Below are positions 43,115 to 52,334 of a stretch of DNA of 64,000 nt, one piece after another. The notes below the pieces were generated by a model. That model was not told the origin of the DNA. It searched no databases and saw only the letters and a program-made list of their open reading frames with translations. Both the position numbers and the translations under genes were made by a program. The DNA is from DATFVJ01 sp963851085 (GTDB lineage Bacteria; Actinomycetota; Actinomycetes; Streptosporangiales; Streptosporangiaceae), in contig CAWKNX010000016.1 of NCBI GenBank assembly GCA_963851085.1, forward strand, positions 310,001 through 374,000, written 5' to 3'. Within the stretch, counting starts at the first letter, position 1; each line of letters starts with the position of its first letter.

Positions 43115-44036
43115 TGAAGGCGTTCACCTACCGCAGGGTCAAGAACGACGTGAGGGACTCGGCTGATCTGGCGGATCTGCTGCGGATGGGCCGGGCTGCC
43201 CGAGGCGTGGATCGCCCCGCACGAGGTGCGGGAGCTGCGGGAGCTCACGCGGTACAGGCATCAAGCTGGTGCGCCTGCGGACCAGCTGCAAGGACCAGGT
43301 CCACGGCGTGCTGGCCAAGCTCGGCGTCCCGGTGAGCTGCACCGACATCTTCGGCACCGCCGGGTCGGCGTGGCTGGACGGGCTGCAGCTGCCGCAGCCG
43401 TATGCCGGGAAGGTGACCTCGCTGCGGCACCTGGCCGGCGAGCTCACCGCCGAGATCACCATGCTCGGCGAGGTGATCGCCGACCTGCTGGCCGGTCACC
43501 GCGGCTACCAGGTGATCCAGCAGCTGCCCGGCATCGGCCCGGTGCTGGCCGCGGTCATCACCGCCGAGATCGGCGACGTCACCCGGTTCACGAACGCGGG
43601 CCAGCTGTGCTCGTGGGCCGGGCTGACCCCCGCCACCGCGAGTCCGACATCAAGGTCGCCCGCGGGCATGTCACCAAGCAAGGGCTCGCGGCTGCTGCGC
43701 TGGGCGCTGACCGAGGCCATCCAGCGCATCCCGAGGGACTGCGTGATCGGCGCCGTCAAGGACGGCATCATCGCCCGCCGCGGCAAGGAAGCCAAGAACA
43801 TCGCCAAGGTCGCCGCCGCCCGCCGGCTGCTCACCCTGGTCTTCTACGGCATGCGCGACGGGCAGATCCGCTGCCTGTCCGCCGCCCGCCCGCCCGACCG
43901 CGGCACCGGCCCGGGCCGCATGAACACGCCAGGCCAGCGGCCAGGCGCGAGGCCGCCAAACATTCTGCCCCCCGCCAGGCGCGAGGCCGCAAGCTATTCT
44001 GCCCCCCGCCCCCCGGCGGGGCGGGCGGCCCTGTGA
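43115..44036 (+). pseudogene. IS110-family transposase, C-terminal part
   Basis: Continues the N-terminal part at 40181: KAFTYRRVKNDVRDSADLAD (the last two acidic residues of the DEDD site), LLRMGR, then frame changes near 43200 and 43262 to LPEAWIAPHEVRELREL and LRTSCKDQVHGVLAKLGVP. The Transposase_20 domain follows (QQLPGIGPVLAAVITAEIG, CSWAGLTP), with HRESDIKVARGHVTKQGSR, which holds the catalytic Ser, read in a shifted frame, then LLRWALTEAIQRIPRDCVIG. The total of frameshifts and the large insertion make this copy inactive as written. Confidence 0.82.
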
Positions 44037-44804
44037 TTGACCCCGCCTGACCGCTCCTGACGCGAACCCGCCCCATGCCCCCCGGCCACGGCCGGGGACC
44101 CGCGAAGGGATGAACGCAGCCAGCGGCACTGCCCGCACCGGGACCACCCGGAACCTGGGACGGAACTGAGACAACCACATACCCGCACAGGCCCCGGCTC
44201 CCGTTCCCGCCGCCAGATCATCGGGCTCCCGGGCGGTCACCTCAAGGACGCCTCCGGCGCCGCTCCGCGGCCGGGCTCCGCCCGGTCCTTGACCTGCCCG
44301 GCCGCTCGCCACGGACATGGCAGCTACCAGGGAAACAGGAGACCGCTAATCACGCACTGCCCCAGCACAGCCGCCAACACCCATAACCCCAGCTCAAAAC
44401 TCCGCTTGACACGGCCCCGCTCCTTCAGGGATGAATGTTTCACGCCGACCTGACGGCTGCGCGCCCGGGCCTGGCCGCGTGTATGGCGCTGGCGGGCCAG
44501 CGCAGGCATTCAGCGTGAAACGCGAACGTCCAGGTAGGACCCCGAGGCAAGCGCTCCAGGCGATCCATCTCCAGCTAAGCGCCAATCCGCTGGCGAAATC
44601 TTTCGACCGCCTGATGCCGGCAGAATCCCCTGTTCTCGAAATCAACTCTTGAGTCTTTCGAGATGTTTACGTACGTTGACCTCGCGCAAGTGCCATGACC
44701 TCCTGGCCATCGTCAGCAGCCGAAACAAATTCGGCGCTCAGCACCAACGCCCTAGCTGGCTTATCAATATATGGCGTCCCAATATCAGGGAAAGGGAGTG
44801 TACT
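44037..44804. other. 768-bp spacer before the GH30 gene
   Basis: No convincing gene is seen. The first part is probably the right non-coding end of IS110 and old flanking DNA. GTTTCACGC (44437-44445) and GCGTGAAAC (44513-44521) form an inverted pair. Closer to the gene, GTTTACGTACGTTGAC (44665-44680) is palindromic in its centre and may be a promoter operator. AAGGGAG before 44805 is a good ribosome-binding site. Confidence 0.45.
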
Positions 44805-46844
44805 GTGCTCAGGAATAATGCGCGCCGCATGCGCGCGCCACTGGCGGTATTGGCGGCGGTCCTCGCCGCGACCACGACGACCGTCTTCGCGCACTCCGAT
44901 CAAGCGCTCGCCGCCTCGACCGCGACGATCAACGGATCGACGACCTTCCAGACGATCAATGGCTTCGGCGCCTCCGAAGCCTTCGGCCAGGCTCAGACGA
45001 TCATGAACCTGGGATCGGCGGCGCAGCAGCAGGCGCTCGGCCTGCTGTTCAGCCCGACCAGCGGCGCGGGTCTGACCATCCTGCGCAACGAGATCCCGTC
45101 GGACTCCGGCGGCACCATCGAGCCAACCGCGCCGAGCAGCCCGAGCGCGACCCCCAGCTACCGCGCGCTCGGCACCGACGAAGGGCAGGAATGGCTGTCG
45201 CTGCAAGCGAAGAGCCTCGGCGTGAACCAGTTCTTCGCCGATGCCTGGGGGCCCCGCCGTTCATGAAGACCAACAACTCCGACACGGGCGGCGGGACCCT
45301 GTGCGGTGTGCCCGTTGCCACGTGCAGCAGTGGCGACTGGCGGCAGGCCTACGCGAATTACCTGGTCCAGTACGCCAAGGACTACCAGGCGGACGGGATC
45401 AACCTCAGCTACCTCGGGTTCGAGAACGAAGCCAACCTGGCGCCGAATTACTCGGGCATGGTGCTGACTCCGGCCCAGACGGCGAACTTCGCCGACGTGA
45501 TCGGGCCGACGCTGGCCGCTTCCGGGCTGTCCACCCAGCTCGAATGCTGTGCCACCGAGGGCTGGGACTACGCATCGCAGTACGCGAGCGCGATCGAAGG
45601 CGACGCGACCGCCAACTCCTACGTCAAGCTCTTCACCAGCCACGGCTACACGGCGGCGCCGAATTCGCCGCTCCCTGGCTGGAGCAAGCCCGCGTGGGAA
45701 ACCGAATGGTCCACCTTCGAAGGCTGGGACCCCTCATGGGACAACGGCGCCGCTGACTCCGGGCTCAGCTGGGCGCAGCACATCTACACCGGCCTCACCG
45801 CCGCGAACCTGAACGGATTCCTCTACTGGTGGGGCAGCAGCACACCCTCGTCGAACGGCGACAACGAGAGCCTGATCCAGATCAACGGCTCCACGGTCAC
45901 CAGTTCCGCGCGCCTGTGGGCCTTCGCCAACTTCAGCAGGTACGTGCACCCCGGGGCGGTCCGGATCGGCGCGACCGCCTCAAACGGCAGTGAGGACCTG
46001 GCCGCGTTCAAGAACACGGACGGGTCGATCGCCATTGTCACGCTCAACACCTCCACAAGCGCCGACCCGGTGACCTTCACCCTGAACAGCACCGGCGTAG
46101 CGAACGGCGCCACGGCTACGCCCTACCTGACCAACTCCTCGAACAACACGGCCGCCCAGGCGACGATCCCGGTCAGCGGCAGCGCGTTCACCGCGAGCGT
46201 GCCCGCACGGTCCCTTGTGACGTACAACATCCCGGCGGGCTCCGGCGGCGGCGGTAACACGGTCACCGTCACCAGCCCGGGCAACCAGACCGGCACGGTC
46301 GGCACGGCGGCCGGCGGCAAATCCACGCGACCGACTCCGGGACCGGCCAGACGCTCACCTACAGCGCCTCCGGGCTGCCCGCCGGCCTGTCCATCAACGC
46401 CACGTCCGGCCTGATCAGCGGCACGCCGACGACCGCGGCAACCGCCACGGTCACCGTCACCGCGAGGGACGGCACCGGCGCGTCGGGGTCAGCCACCTTC
46501 ACCTGGACGATCGGCAGCGGCAACGGTGGCGGAGGCACCTGCGCCGTGACCTACACAACACAAAGCCAGTGGGCCGGCGGCTTCGTGGCGAGCGTGAGCA
46601 TCAAGAACACCGGCACGTCGCCGATCAACGGCTGGACACTCGCGCCACCTTCCCCGGCGATCAGAAGATCACCAACGCCTGGAACGGCGTGGTGACACAA
46701 AGCGGTGACAGCGTCTCGATCAGGAATCAGAGCTACAACGCCACGATCGCCGCTGGAGCGTTCACATCGCTCGGCTTCCAGGGCACCTGGACCAGCAGCG
46801 ACGCGGTCCCGACCAGCTTCACGGTCAACGGCGCGACCTGCTGA
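44805..46844 (+). CDS. GH30 glycosidase with Ig-like and CBM2 modules, frameshifted
   Basis: Secreted glycoside hydrolase of family 30 (xylanase/glucuronoxylanase or beta-glucanase type). GTG 44805 gives a signal peptide (APLAVLAAVLAATTTTVFAH). The catalytic barrel has INGFGASEAFGQAQTIM, an extra G in a G5 run at 45247-45251 that breaks the frame after FADAWG, then the acid/base Glu in YLGFENEANLAPNYSG and the nucleophile Glu in AWETEWSTFEGWD, and a C-terminal beta domain (ARSLVTYNIPAGSG). An Ig-like domain nearly identical to that of the GH12 enzyme follows after another shift near 46315. A CBM2 (GTCAVTYTTQSQWAGGFVAS) with a shift near 46645 ends FTVNGATC. All motifs are intact if the indels are errors. 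Confidence 0.85.
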
Positions 46845-46896
46845 ATGACCGCCGCCGCCCTGCCCCGGGAGCCCGCGCCCGGGGCAGGGCCCGGCA

Positions 46897-47125
46897 CTAG
46901 GCAGGCCCGGCACCAGGGGCGGCGGACACGCACGCGGTTTCGAGCAGCGAGGCGTACCGCTCCGCACCGGCAGCACCTGGTCGCGTGTGCCCGAGGGCAC
47001 GTTGAGCACGACCTCGCCGATCCCCTGCGCGGCGTAGTACCCGAGCTTGGCCAGGTCGGGAACCGTCGCGTCGGGACCACGCGCACGGTGGCCGGGTCGC
47101 GTCCCGCGGCCTCGCGCGCGGCGCG
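46897..47125 (-). pseudogene. LLM-class oxidoreductase fragment (C-terminal, minus strand)
   Basis: Shifted minus-strand frames read AREAAGRDPATVRVV, then DATVPDLAKLGYYAAQGIGE with VVLNVPSGTRDQVLPV, and YASLLETACV, matching the C-terminal end of F420- or FMN-dependent luciferase-like monooxygenases. At least two indels; no N-terminus. Confidence 0.55.
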
Positions 47126-47131
47126 CAGGCA

Positions 47132-47627
47132 TGGCATCGCCGCCCGCATCCTGCGGCTGGACGAGATGATCGGCGTGCTGCGGCAACTGTGGGCGGGAGG
47201 GACCGTCGAGCACCACGGTGACGCGTTCGACTTCGGCCCGCTTTCCATCGCGCCGACACCGGACCGCCCGGCGCCGATCTACGTCGGCGGCGACAGCGAG
47301 CCCGCGCTGCGCCGTGCCGCGCTGGCCGGTGACGGGTGGATCGGCAACCGGATCTACACCGAGGACGAGCTCACCAGCTTGCTCGCCCGGCTGGAGAGCG
47401 ACCTGGGCAAGCGCGGCCGCACCCTGGACGACCTGCACGTGATCGCCCCGCTCAGAGCGGCCGACCCGGACGTCTGCCGGCGGCTGGCGCGGCGCGGGCT
47501 GGACGGCACCCTGTGTGTGCCCTGGTGGCGGCCGACGCCGCAGGAGCGGGCGCACCACGGCACTGGAGCCGAGCTGAAGATCGCCGCGATCGAGCGCTTC
47601 GCCGTGGATGTCATCGCCCAGACGTAA
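47132..47627 (+). pseudogene. LLM-class oxidoreductase fragment (plus strand)
   Basis: Plus-strand frame GIAARILRLDEMIGVLRQLW, AGGTVEHHGDAFDFGPLSIA, PIYVGGDSEPALRRAALAGD and GWIGNRIYTEDELTSLLARL is the C-terminal half of an LLM-class flavin-dependent oxidoreductase. The N-terminal half is missing; upstream is the oppositely oriented fragment of another family member, so the two are joined head to head. Confidence 0.65.
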
Positions 47628-47702
47628 CCATGCCCACGGCCCGTGCCCGAAGGCCCGGAGTTCAGGGCACCGGCAGCGGCCCGCAGCAGTCTCAGAACAG
47701 TC

Positions 47703-48551
47703 TCAGAACAGCACCGACATGAACGTGCCTATCTCGTCGAATCCGGTCCGGCGGTAGGCCGCGCGGGCCGGCAGGTTGAAGTCGTTGACGTAGAGCGTCA
47801 CCAGCGGCGCGAACGCCCGCTGCGCCGCCGCCACCACGGCGGCCATGCCGGGCGCCGCGAGCCCCTGCCCGCGCACACGCGGGTTCACCCAGACGCCTTG
47901 CACCTGGCACGCGAGCGGCGTCACCGCGCCGATCTCGGCCTTGAAGACGACGCGCTCGTCCTCGATGCGGGCGAACGCGCGGCCACCGACGATCAGCTCG
48001 GTGACCCTCGCGCGGTAGAGCGCGCCGCCGTCACCCCCGGCGGGCGAGACGCCGACCTCCTCGGTGAACATCGCAACGCACGCGGGCAGCAGGATGCCGA
48101 GCTCGGACAGGCGCACCTGCCGCACCGCGGGATCAGGGGCCACCTGTGGCCGCGCGGAGATGGCCATCACCGGCTGGGCGGCACGGATCGCCCTGGCCGG
48201 ACCCCAGTGCGGCCGCAGCAGATCCCACAGATCCTTAACGGCTTCCGCGGGCCCCACCAACGATGAACAGCGGCGTCCCTGCCTGCGCGCGCGCTCCGCG
48301 AATGCGCCGATCGCGGCGGGTGTGGCGGCCACGGGGACCAGATTGGCGCCCGCGTAGCAGAGGGATTCCAGCCGGCGGCCCGAGTAGTAACCCCACATCT
48401 GCGCGCCGAGCGCGCCAGGGTCGAGGCCGCCGGACCGCACGCGGGAGGCGACGAACACGTTCGCAGCCGGGTCCCGGTCACAGAGCTCCAGAACCTCGTC
48501 CTCGTCACGGTCGTCAAGCACGCGGACCGCTGCTGGCGGCCGATGCGCCAT
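47703..48551 (-). CDS. GNAT family N-acetyltransferase with DUF4081, 282 aa
   Basis: ATG 48551 gives MAHRPPAAVRVLDDRDEDEV, LELCDRDPAANVFVASRVRS (the DUF4081 half) and a C-terminal GNAT fold (CQVQGVWVNPRVRGQGLAAP, the acetyl-CoA loop R-G-x-G-L-A). In actinomycetes this gene normally follows ispG directly in the dxr-rseP-ispG cluster. Here it is in the same orientation but about 7 kb away, which defines an insertion between them. Intact. Acetyl acceptor unknown. Confidence 0.85.
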   Translation of the reverse strand: MAHRPPAAVRVLDDRDEDEVLELCDRDPAANVFVASRVRSGGLDPGALGAQMWGYYSGRRLESLCYAGANLVPVAATPAAIGAFAERARRQGRRCSSLVGPAEAVKDLWDLLRPHWGPARAIRAAQPVMAISARPQVAPDPAVRQVRLSELGILLPACVAMFTEEVGVSPAGGDGGALYRARVTELIVGGRAFARIEDERVVFKAEIGAVTPLACQVQGVWVNPRVRGQGLAAPGMAAVVAAAQRAFAPLVTLYVNDFNLPARAAYRRTGFDEIGTFMSVLF

Positions 48552-48714
48552 AGTGCGCAACACAGCCCTAGCCTAGGCGATCTGGCCGAGGTGCCGCGCC
48601 CGGCTCTGCTAGCCCGGGGGGCTCCGCCCCACGGACACGCGGAATCGCCCGGCGGGCGTGCCACCTTCAGCACACCCGGCTGCCTGCGCGGCCGTTAGGG
48701 CTGTGATCTGACGC

Positions 48715-50319
48715 TCAGCCGCTGATCGACGGGACGGGAAGGGCCGGGCAGGTCGCGTTGACCAGGCCGGGCCCCTGCGGGAGGGCCCCGGTGCCCAGGT
48801 AGCGGTTCAGATAGCCGTCCACGCAGGTGTTGGGTGGGTCGTCGAGCGACTGGCCGTGGTTTCCGCCGCCTTCGACCACCACCATCCGTGCCGTCGGCAG
48901 CAGCCGGTGCGCCCGCTGCGCGCCCGCGTACGGCGTGGCCGCGTCCAGCGTGCCCTGGATCATGAGGATGCCCGGCAGGCCGCTGCCCTTGATCTGCATC
49001 GGCGTGGCCGCGCCCCGGACCGGCCAGTAGGCGCACGCCGCGTTGAACCAGGCGTTGTCCCAGGCCTGAAACGGCGCCGTCCGGTAGACGGTGCGCGTGT
49101 CGGAATCCCAGCGCGCCCAGGCGCGTGGCCAGTTGACGTCGGCGCACTGCACGGCGTTGTAGACGGCGAACTCGTTCTCGTTCTGGGTACCGAACTCCTC
49201 GTACTGGCTGATCAGCGAGCCGGTGTCGCCGGTGCGGTCGTACACGGAAAGTGCACCGGCCAGGCCGGGCCACAGGCTGTCGGTGTACCCGCCTTGCAGG
49301 AACGTGTCGTCGAACTCGTCGGGGCCGATCATCGCCCCGGACGAGCCGGCGACCGGGTGCGCCGCCAGCTTCGTCCTGACGCGGTACCAGGCCTGACGCA
49401 CCTGCGCGGCCGTGGTGCCCAGATGATATTCGTTGTCGCGGCCCGCCACCCACGTGAAGAACGCTGTCATCCGGCCCTGGAACGCGTAGTCCTGCGCGAT
49501 GTTGTCCTGGTACCAGACACCCGTCGGGTCTACCACGCTGTCGAGCGCCATCCGGCGCAGCCGGCTGGGAAACAGCGTGGCGTACACCTCACCCAGGTAG
49601 GTGCCGTAGGAGTAGGCGAAGTAACTGATCTGCTGCTGGCCGAGTGCCACCCGGATGCTGTCCATGTCGCGGGCCGCGTTCGCCGTGGTCATGTACGGCA
49701 GCAGCCAGCCGTAGCTCTTCTCGCAGTCGGCCGCGTACAGCTTCGCGCGCGCCTTCAGCACCTGCTCGTCCTGCCTGTTGGCGGGGATGTAATCCGGCCG
49801 AACCCCGGCGAAGAAAGACCGGTCGCAGTGCAGGGCCGGCTTGCTCGACCCGACGCCGCGAGGGTCGAAGCCGATGATGTCGTAATCGGCGGCGACACTG
49901 GGCTCCAGGCCGCTCGCCACGACACCGGCCAGCGAGAGCCCACTGCCGCCCGGGCCGCCCGGATTGACGAGCAGCGCACCCTGGCGCTGGCCCGCCGGTG
50001 CGGTCGCGGGCACGCGGGAAAGCGCCAGCGTGATCTTCCTGCCACCCGGGTGGCCGTAGTCGAGCGGCACCTGGAGGCTCGAGCACTGCATCGCCTGGCG
50101 CGGGCCGCTGCAGGAATGCCAGGACAGCGACGTGCCCGCCACCGCGGCAGGCGCGGATCCCGACGCGCTGGCCGAGTTCGACGGCGCCGCGGCAGAACCC
50201 GTGTCGCACGCTGCGCACGCGAGCACCGTGGCCAGCGCAGCGCTCAACGCCGCGACGCGCACGCGCGCGGCCCGGAGCACACCGGATTTCCCTGCCTGGA
50301 TCCGCCGACGTCGTGTCAC
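48715..50319 (-). CDS. Tap/SlpD-like secreted tripeptidyl aminopeptidase, 534 aa
   Basis: Alpha/beta-hydrolase peptidase of the Streptomyces Tap family. The N-terminus has an Arg-rich start, a hydrophobic stretch and CAACDTGS, a lipobox-like Cys, so it is exported and perhaps lipid-anchored. GALLVNPGGPGGSGLSLAGV is the oxyanion region, GFDPRGVGSSKPALHCD follows, the nucleophile Ser is in SYFAYSYGTYLGEVYATLF, Asp in IQGTLDAATPYAGA and His in GGGNHGQSLDDPPN. The C-terminal Tap-like domain ends LPVPSISG. GTG 50319 start; divergent from the TrpB-like gene with a short shared promoter. Intact. Confidence 0.9.
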   Translation of the reverse strand: MTRRRRIQAGKSGVLRAARVRVAALSAALATVLACAACDTGSAAAPSNSASASGSAPAAVAGTSLSWHSCSGPRQAMQCSSLQVPLDYGHPGGRKITLALSRVPATAPAGQRQGALLVNPGGPGGSGLSLAGVVASGLEPSVAADYDIIGFDPRGVGSSKPALHCDRSFFAGVRPDYIPANRQDEQVLKARAKLYAADCEKSYGWLLPYMTTANAARDMDSIRVALGQQQISYFAYSYGTYLGEVYATLFPSRLRRMALDSVVDPTGVWYQDNIAQDYAFQGRMTAFFTWVAGRDNEYHLGTTAAQVRQAWYRVRTKLAAHPVAGSSGAMIGPDEFDDTFLQGGYTDSLWPGLAGALSVYDRTGDTGSLISQYEEFGTQNENEFAVYNAVQCADVNWPRAWARWDSDTRTVYRTAPFQAWDNAWFNAACAYWPVRGAATPMQIKGSGLPGILMIQGTLDAATPYAGAQRAHRLLPTARMVVVEGGGNHGQSLDDPPNTCVDGYLNRYLGTGALPQGPGLVNATCPALPVPSISG

Positions 50320-50378
50320 CAGACAAGGATAAGGATCTAGGGTGCGAGAAGGATTACCGCAACGCCGGGGAGGGCGTC

Positions 50379-51743
50379 ATGGCCGACCGTACCAAGATCA
50401 TTCTCGACGAGTCCGAGCTGCCCCCCCAGTGGTACAACGTCGTGCCTGACCTGCCGCAGCCCCCGCCGCCCCCGTTGCACCCCGGCACGTTGCAGCCGGT
50501 GGGACCCGATGACCTCGCGCCGCTTTTCCCGATGGACCTGATCGCACAGGAGGTCTCGGCGGACCGTTACATCGACATTCCTGATCCCGTGCTCGATGTC
50601 TACCGGCTGTGGCGGCCCACCCCGCTGATCCGTGCCTGGCGGCTCGAGCGGGCGCTCGGCACCCCGGCGCGCATCTACTACAAATACGAGGGGGTCTCCC
50701 CCGCCGGATCGCACAAGCCGAATACTGCCGTGCCCCAGGCGTATTACAACGCACAACAGGGCATCCGCAGGCTCACCACGGAGACCGGAGCCGGGCAGTG
50801 GGGCAGTGCGCTCGCCTTCAGCTGCGCGCAGTTCGGCCTGGACTGCGAGATCTGGATGGTGCGGGCCTCATACGACCAGAAGCCCTACCGGACGTCGCTG
50901 ATGGAGGTGTGGGGCGCCACGGTCCACGCGAGCCCGTCCCCGGTGACCACGGCGGGTGCGAAGGTGCTCGCCGACGACCCTGACTCACCTGGCAGCCTCG
51001 GCATCGCCATCAGCGAGGCGGTCGAGGTGGCCGGTGGCAGCGACGACACCCGTTACGCTCTCGGCAGCGTGCTGAACCACGTGCTGATGCACCAGACCGT
51101 GATCGGCGAAGAGGCGCTCAAGCAACTGGCGGCCGTTGGCGAGACCCCCGACCTGATCGTCGGCTGTACCGGCGGCGGATCCAACTTCGCGGGCCTGTTC
51201 CTGCCGTTCCTGCGGGAGAAGCTGGCGGGCCGGATGCAGCCCGTCGTGCGTGCCGTCGAGCCCGCCGCGTGCCCGTCGTTCACCCGCGGCCGTTATGCCT
51301 ACGACTTCGGCGACACCGCCGGGTTCACGCCGCTGCTGAAGATGCACACCCTGGGGCACGACTTCGTGCCCGATCCGATCCACGCGGGCGGGCTCCGCTA
51401 CCACGGGATGTCGCCGCTGCTTTCGCACATGTTCGAGCTCGGCATGTTCGAGGCCGTCGCCAAGCCGCAGCGCGAATGCTTCGCCGCGGGCGTGGCTTTC
51501 GCGAGGACCGAGGGGATCATCCCGGCACCCGAGCCGACCCACGCGCTCGCCGAGACCATCGAGGAAGCCAAGCGGTGCGCGCAGACGGGCGAGGAGAAGG
51601 TGATCCTCACCGCACTGTGCGGGCACGGGCACTTCGACATGTCCGCCTACCAGCGGTACATGTCCGGCGAGATGGAGGACTACGACCTTCCACAGGAGCG
51701 GATCGACGCCGCCCTCGCCCGCCTGCCCAGCCTGGATCTCTGA
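50379..51743 (+). CDS. TrpB-like PLP-dependent enzyme (TrpB2 type), 454 aa
   Basis: Tryptophan-synthase beta-like protein of the TrpB2 branch. ATG 50379 after GGGAGGG gives MADRTKIILDESELPPQWYN, the long N-terminal extension with a Pro run that is typical of TrpB2. The PLP-Lys is in SPAGSHKPNTAVPQAYYN (about residue 112), TGAGQWGSALAFSCAQFGL follows, and the phosphate-binding loop is VGCTGGGSNFAGLF. No trpA is adjacent. Members make tryptophan from indole and serine or deaminate serine. Upstream in-frame sequence from 50313 lacks a ribosome-binding site. Intact. Confidence 0.9.
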   Translation: MADRTKIILDESELPPQWYNVVPDLPQPPPPPLHPGTLQPVGPDDLAPLFPMDLIAQEVSADRYIDIPDPVLDVYRLWRPTPLIRAWRLERALGTPARIYYKYEGVSPAGSHKPNTAVPQAYYNAQQGIRRLTTETGAGQWGSALAFSCAQFGLDCEIWMVRASYDQKPYRTSLMEVWGATVHASPSPVTTAGAKVLADDPDSPGSLGIAISEAVEVAGGSDDTRYALGSVLNHVLMHQTVIGEEALKQLAAVGETPDLIVGCTGGGSNFAGLFLPFLREKLAGRMQPVVRAVEPAACPSFTRGRYAYDFGDTAGFTPLLKMHTLGHDFVPDPIHAGGLRYHGMSPLLSHMFELGMFEAVAKPQRECFAAGVAFARTEGIIPAPEPTHALAETIEEAKRCAQTGEEKVILTALCGHGHFDMSAYQRYMSGEMEDYDLPQERIDAALARLPSLDL

Positions 51744-51787
51744 CGGGCGCGCCCGCGCCCGCCCCATGGCACGGTCGGCCACGATTC

Positions 51788-51809
51788 CATGATCGCGGTG
51801 GCTTCTTCG
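51788..51809. repeat. dispersed palindromic repeat, left half only
   Basis: CATGATCGCGGTGGCTTCTT matches the left arm of the repeats at 29038, 29621 and 39902 (core GATCGCGGT). The right arm is absent, so it is a truncated copy just after the TrpB-like gene. Confidence 0.6.
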
Positions 51810-51923
51810 CCAGCGTGACCTGGCTGCCGCACGTCCGGGGATGCTCCGGATAACTCCCTTCTCCCCGGACGTGCGACGTCTGGCCTGGACAAGCGGGTTA
51901 GGCCGCCAGCCAGGGGCTGCCCG

Positions 51924-52154
51924 CTATCCAGTCGTGGCAGCGTCGGACGGCTTGGGGTCGCAGGTGATCGCGAGGTCACCAACCGGCGGGTAATGCAGCC
52001 CGCACTTGCCCTCCGTGCCCGCGACGACCATTGCTTTCTGGAATGCGGCCAGGCTATGCGGCCCACAGTAGAAGAATGTCCCGGCCAGCCCGGTGACCAT
52101 GATCGCCGCGCGCTCGTCTAACGCGTGCCCAGCGTCTTTCGCGTCGCACCACAC
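51924..52154 (-). CDS. small protein of unknown function, 76 aa
   Basis: GTG 52154, with a G-rich site before it, gives MWCDAKDAGHALDERAAIMV, TGLAGTFFYCGPHSLAAFQK, then AMVVAGTEGKCGLHYPPVGD. Three Cys and three His suggest metal binding. It lies 12 nt after the previous small gene and is last of three minus-strand genes divergent from the XRE/CYTH pair. No family recognised. Confidence 0.55.
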   Translation of the reverse strand: MWCDAKDAGHALDERAAIMVTGLAGTFFYCGPHSLAAFQKAMVVAGTEGKCGLHYPPVGDLAITCDPKPSDAATTG

Positions 52155-52166
52155 CGCCCCGCCCCA

Positions 52167-52334
52167 TCACGGAGGCTCTTCGTCAGGGTCCGCGCCGCAG
52201 CCGCCGATCAGAACACGCAACAGATCACATGGCACGCTCAGCTCCAGCGTAAGCCGACTGTCCCGGTGGGTCGCCCGGAAACGGGTACCGTTGGGCAGTT
52301 CGTCGCAGCCCACCGATATCACCTCATCGCACAT
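52167..52334 (-). CDS. small protein of unknown function, 55 aa
   Basis: ATG 52334 gives MCDEVISVGCDELPNGTRFR, ATHRDSRLTLELSVPCDLLR and VLIGGCGADPDEEPP. The start overlaps the end of the upstream 142-aa gene (its stop is the TGA inside GATGAGGTGA), so translation is coupled. It has a compact beta-like pattern with three cysteines. Function unknown. Confidence 0.55.
   Translation of the reverse strand: MCDEVISVGCDELPNGTRFRATHRDSRLTLELSVPCDLLRVLIGGCGADPDEEPP

Larger units (their letters stand above)
40437..43120 (-). mobile_element. 2.68-kb integrative element with serine recombinase, inside IS110
   Basis: Bounded by the 6-bp repeat TGAAGG (40437-40442 and 43115-43120), consistent with the crossover core of a large serine recombinase. 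Removing one repeat and everything between restores the IS110 transposase frame. The joined element ends place TGCGTTCC (43096-43103) and GGAACGCA (40442-40449) as an inverted repeat around the core, as in attP sites. It carries three overlapping minus-strand genes: HTH protein, small unknown protein, recombinase. No cargo, replication or transfer genes are seen. Confidence 0.8.

Noticed and set aside
44431..44652. 73-codon open frame before the GH30 gene
   Set aside because: No family features and no ribosome-binding site; it overlaps inverted repeats of the promoter region.
48856..50340. 494-codon plus-strand open frame
   Set aside because: Antisense to the Tap-like peptidase with an intact Ser-Asp-His triad.
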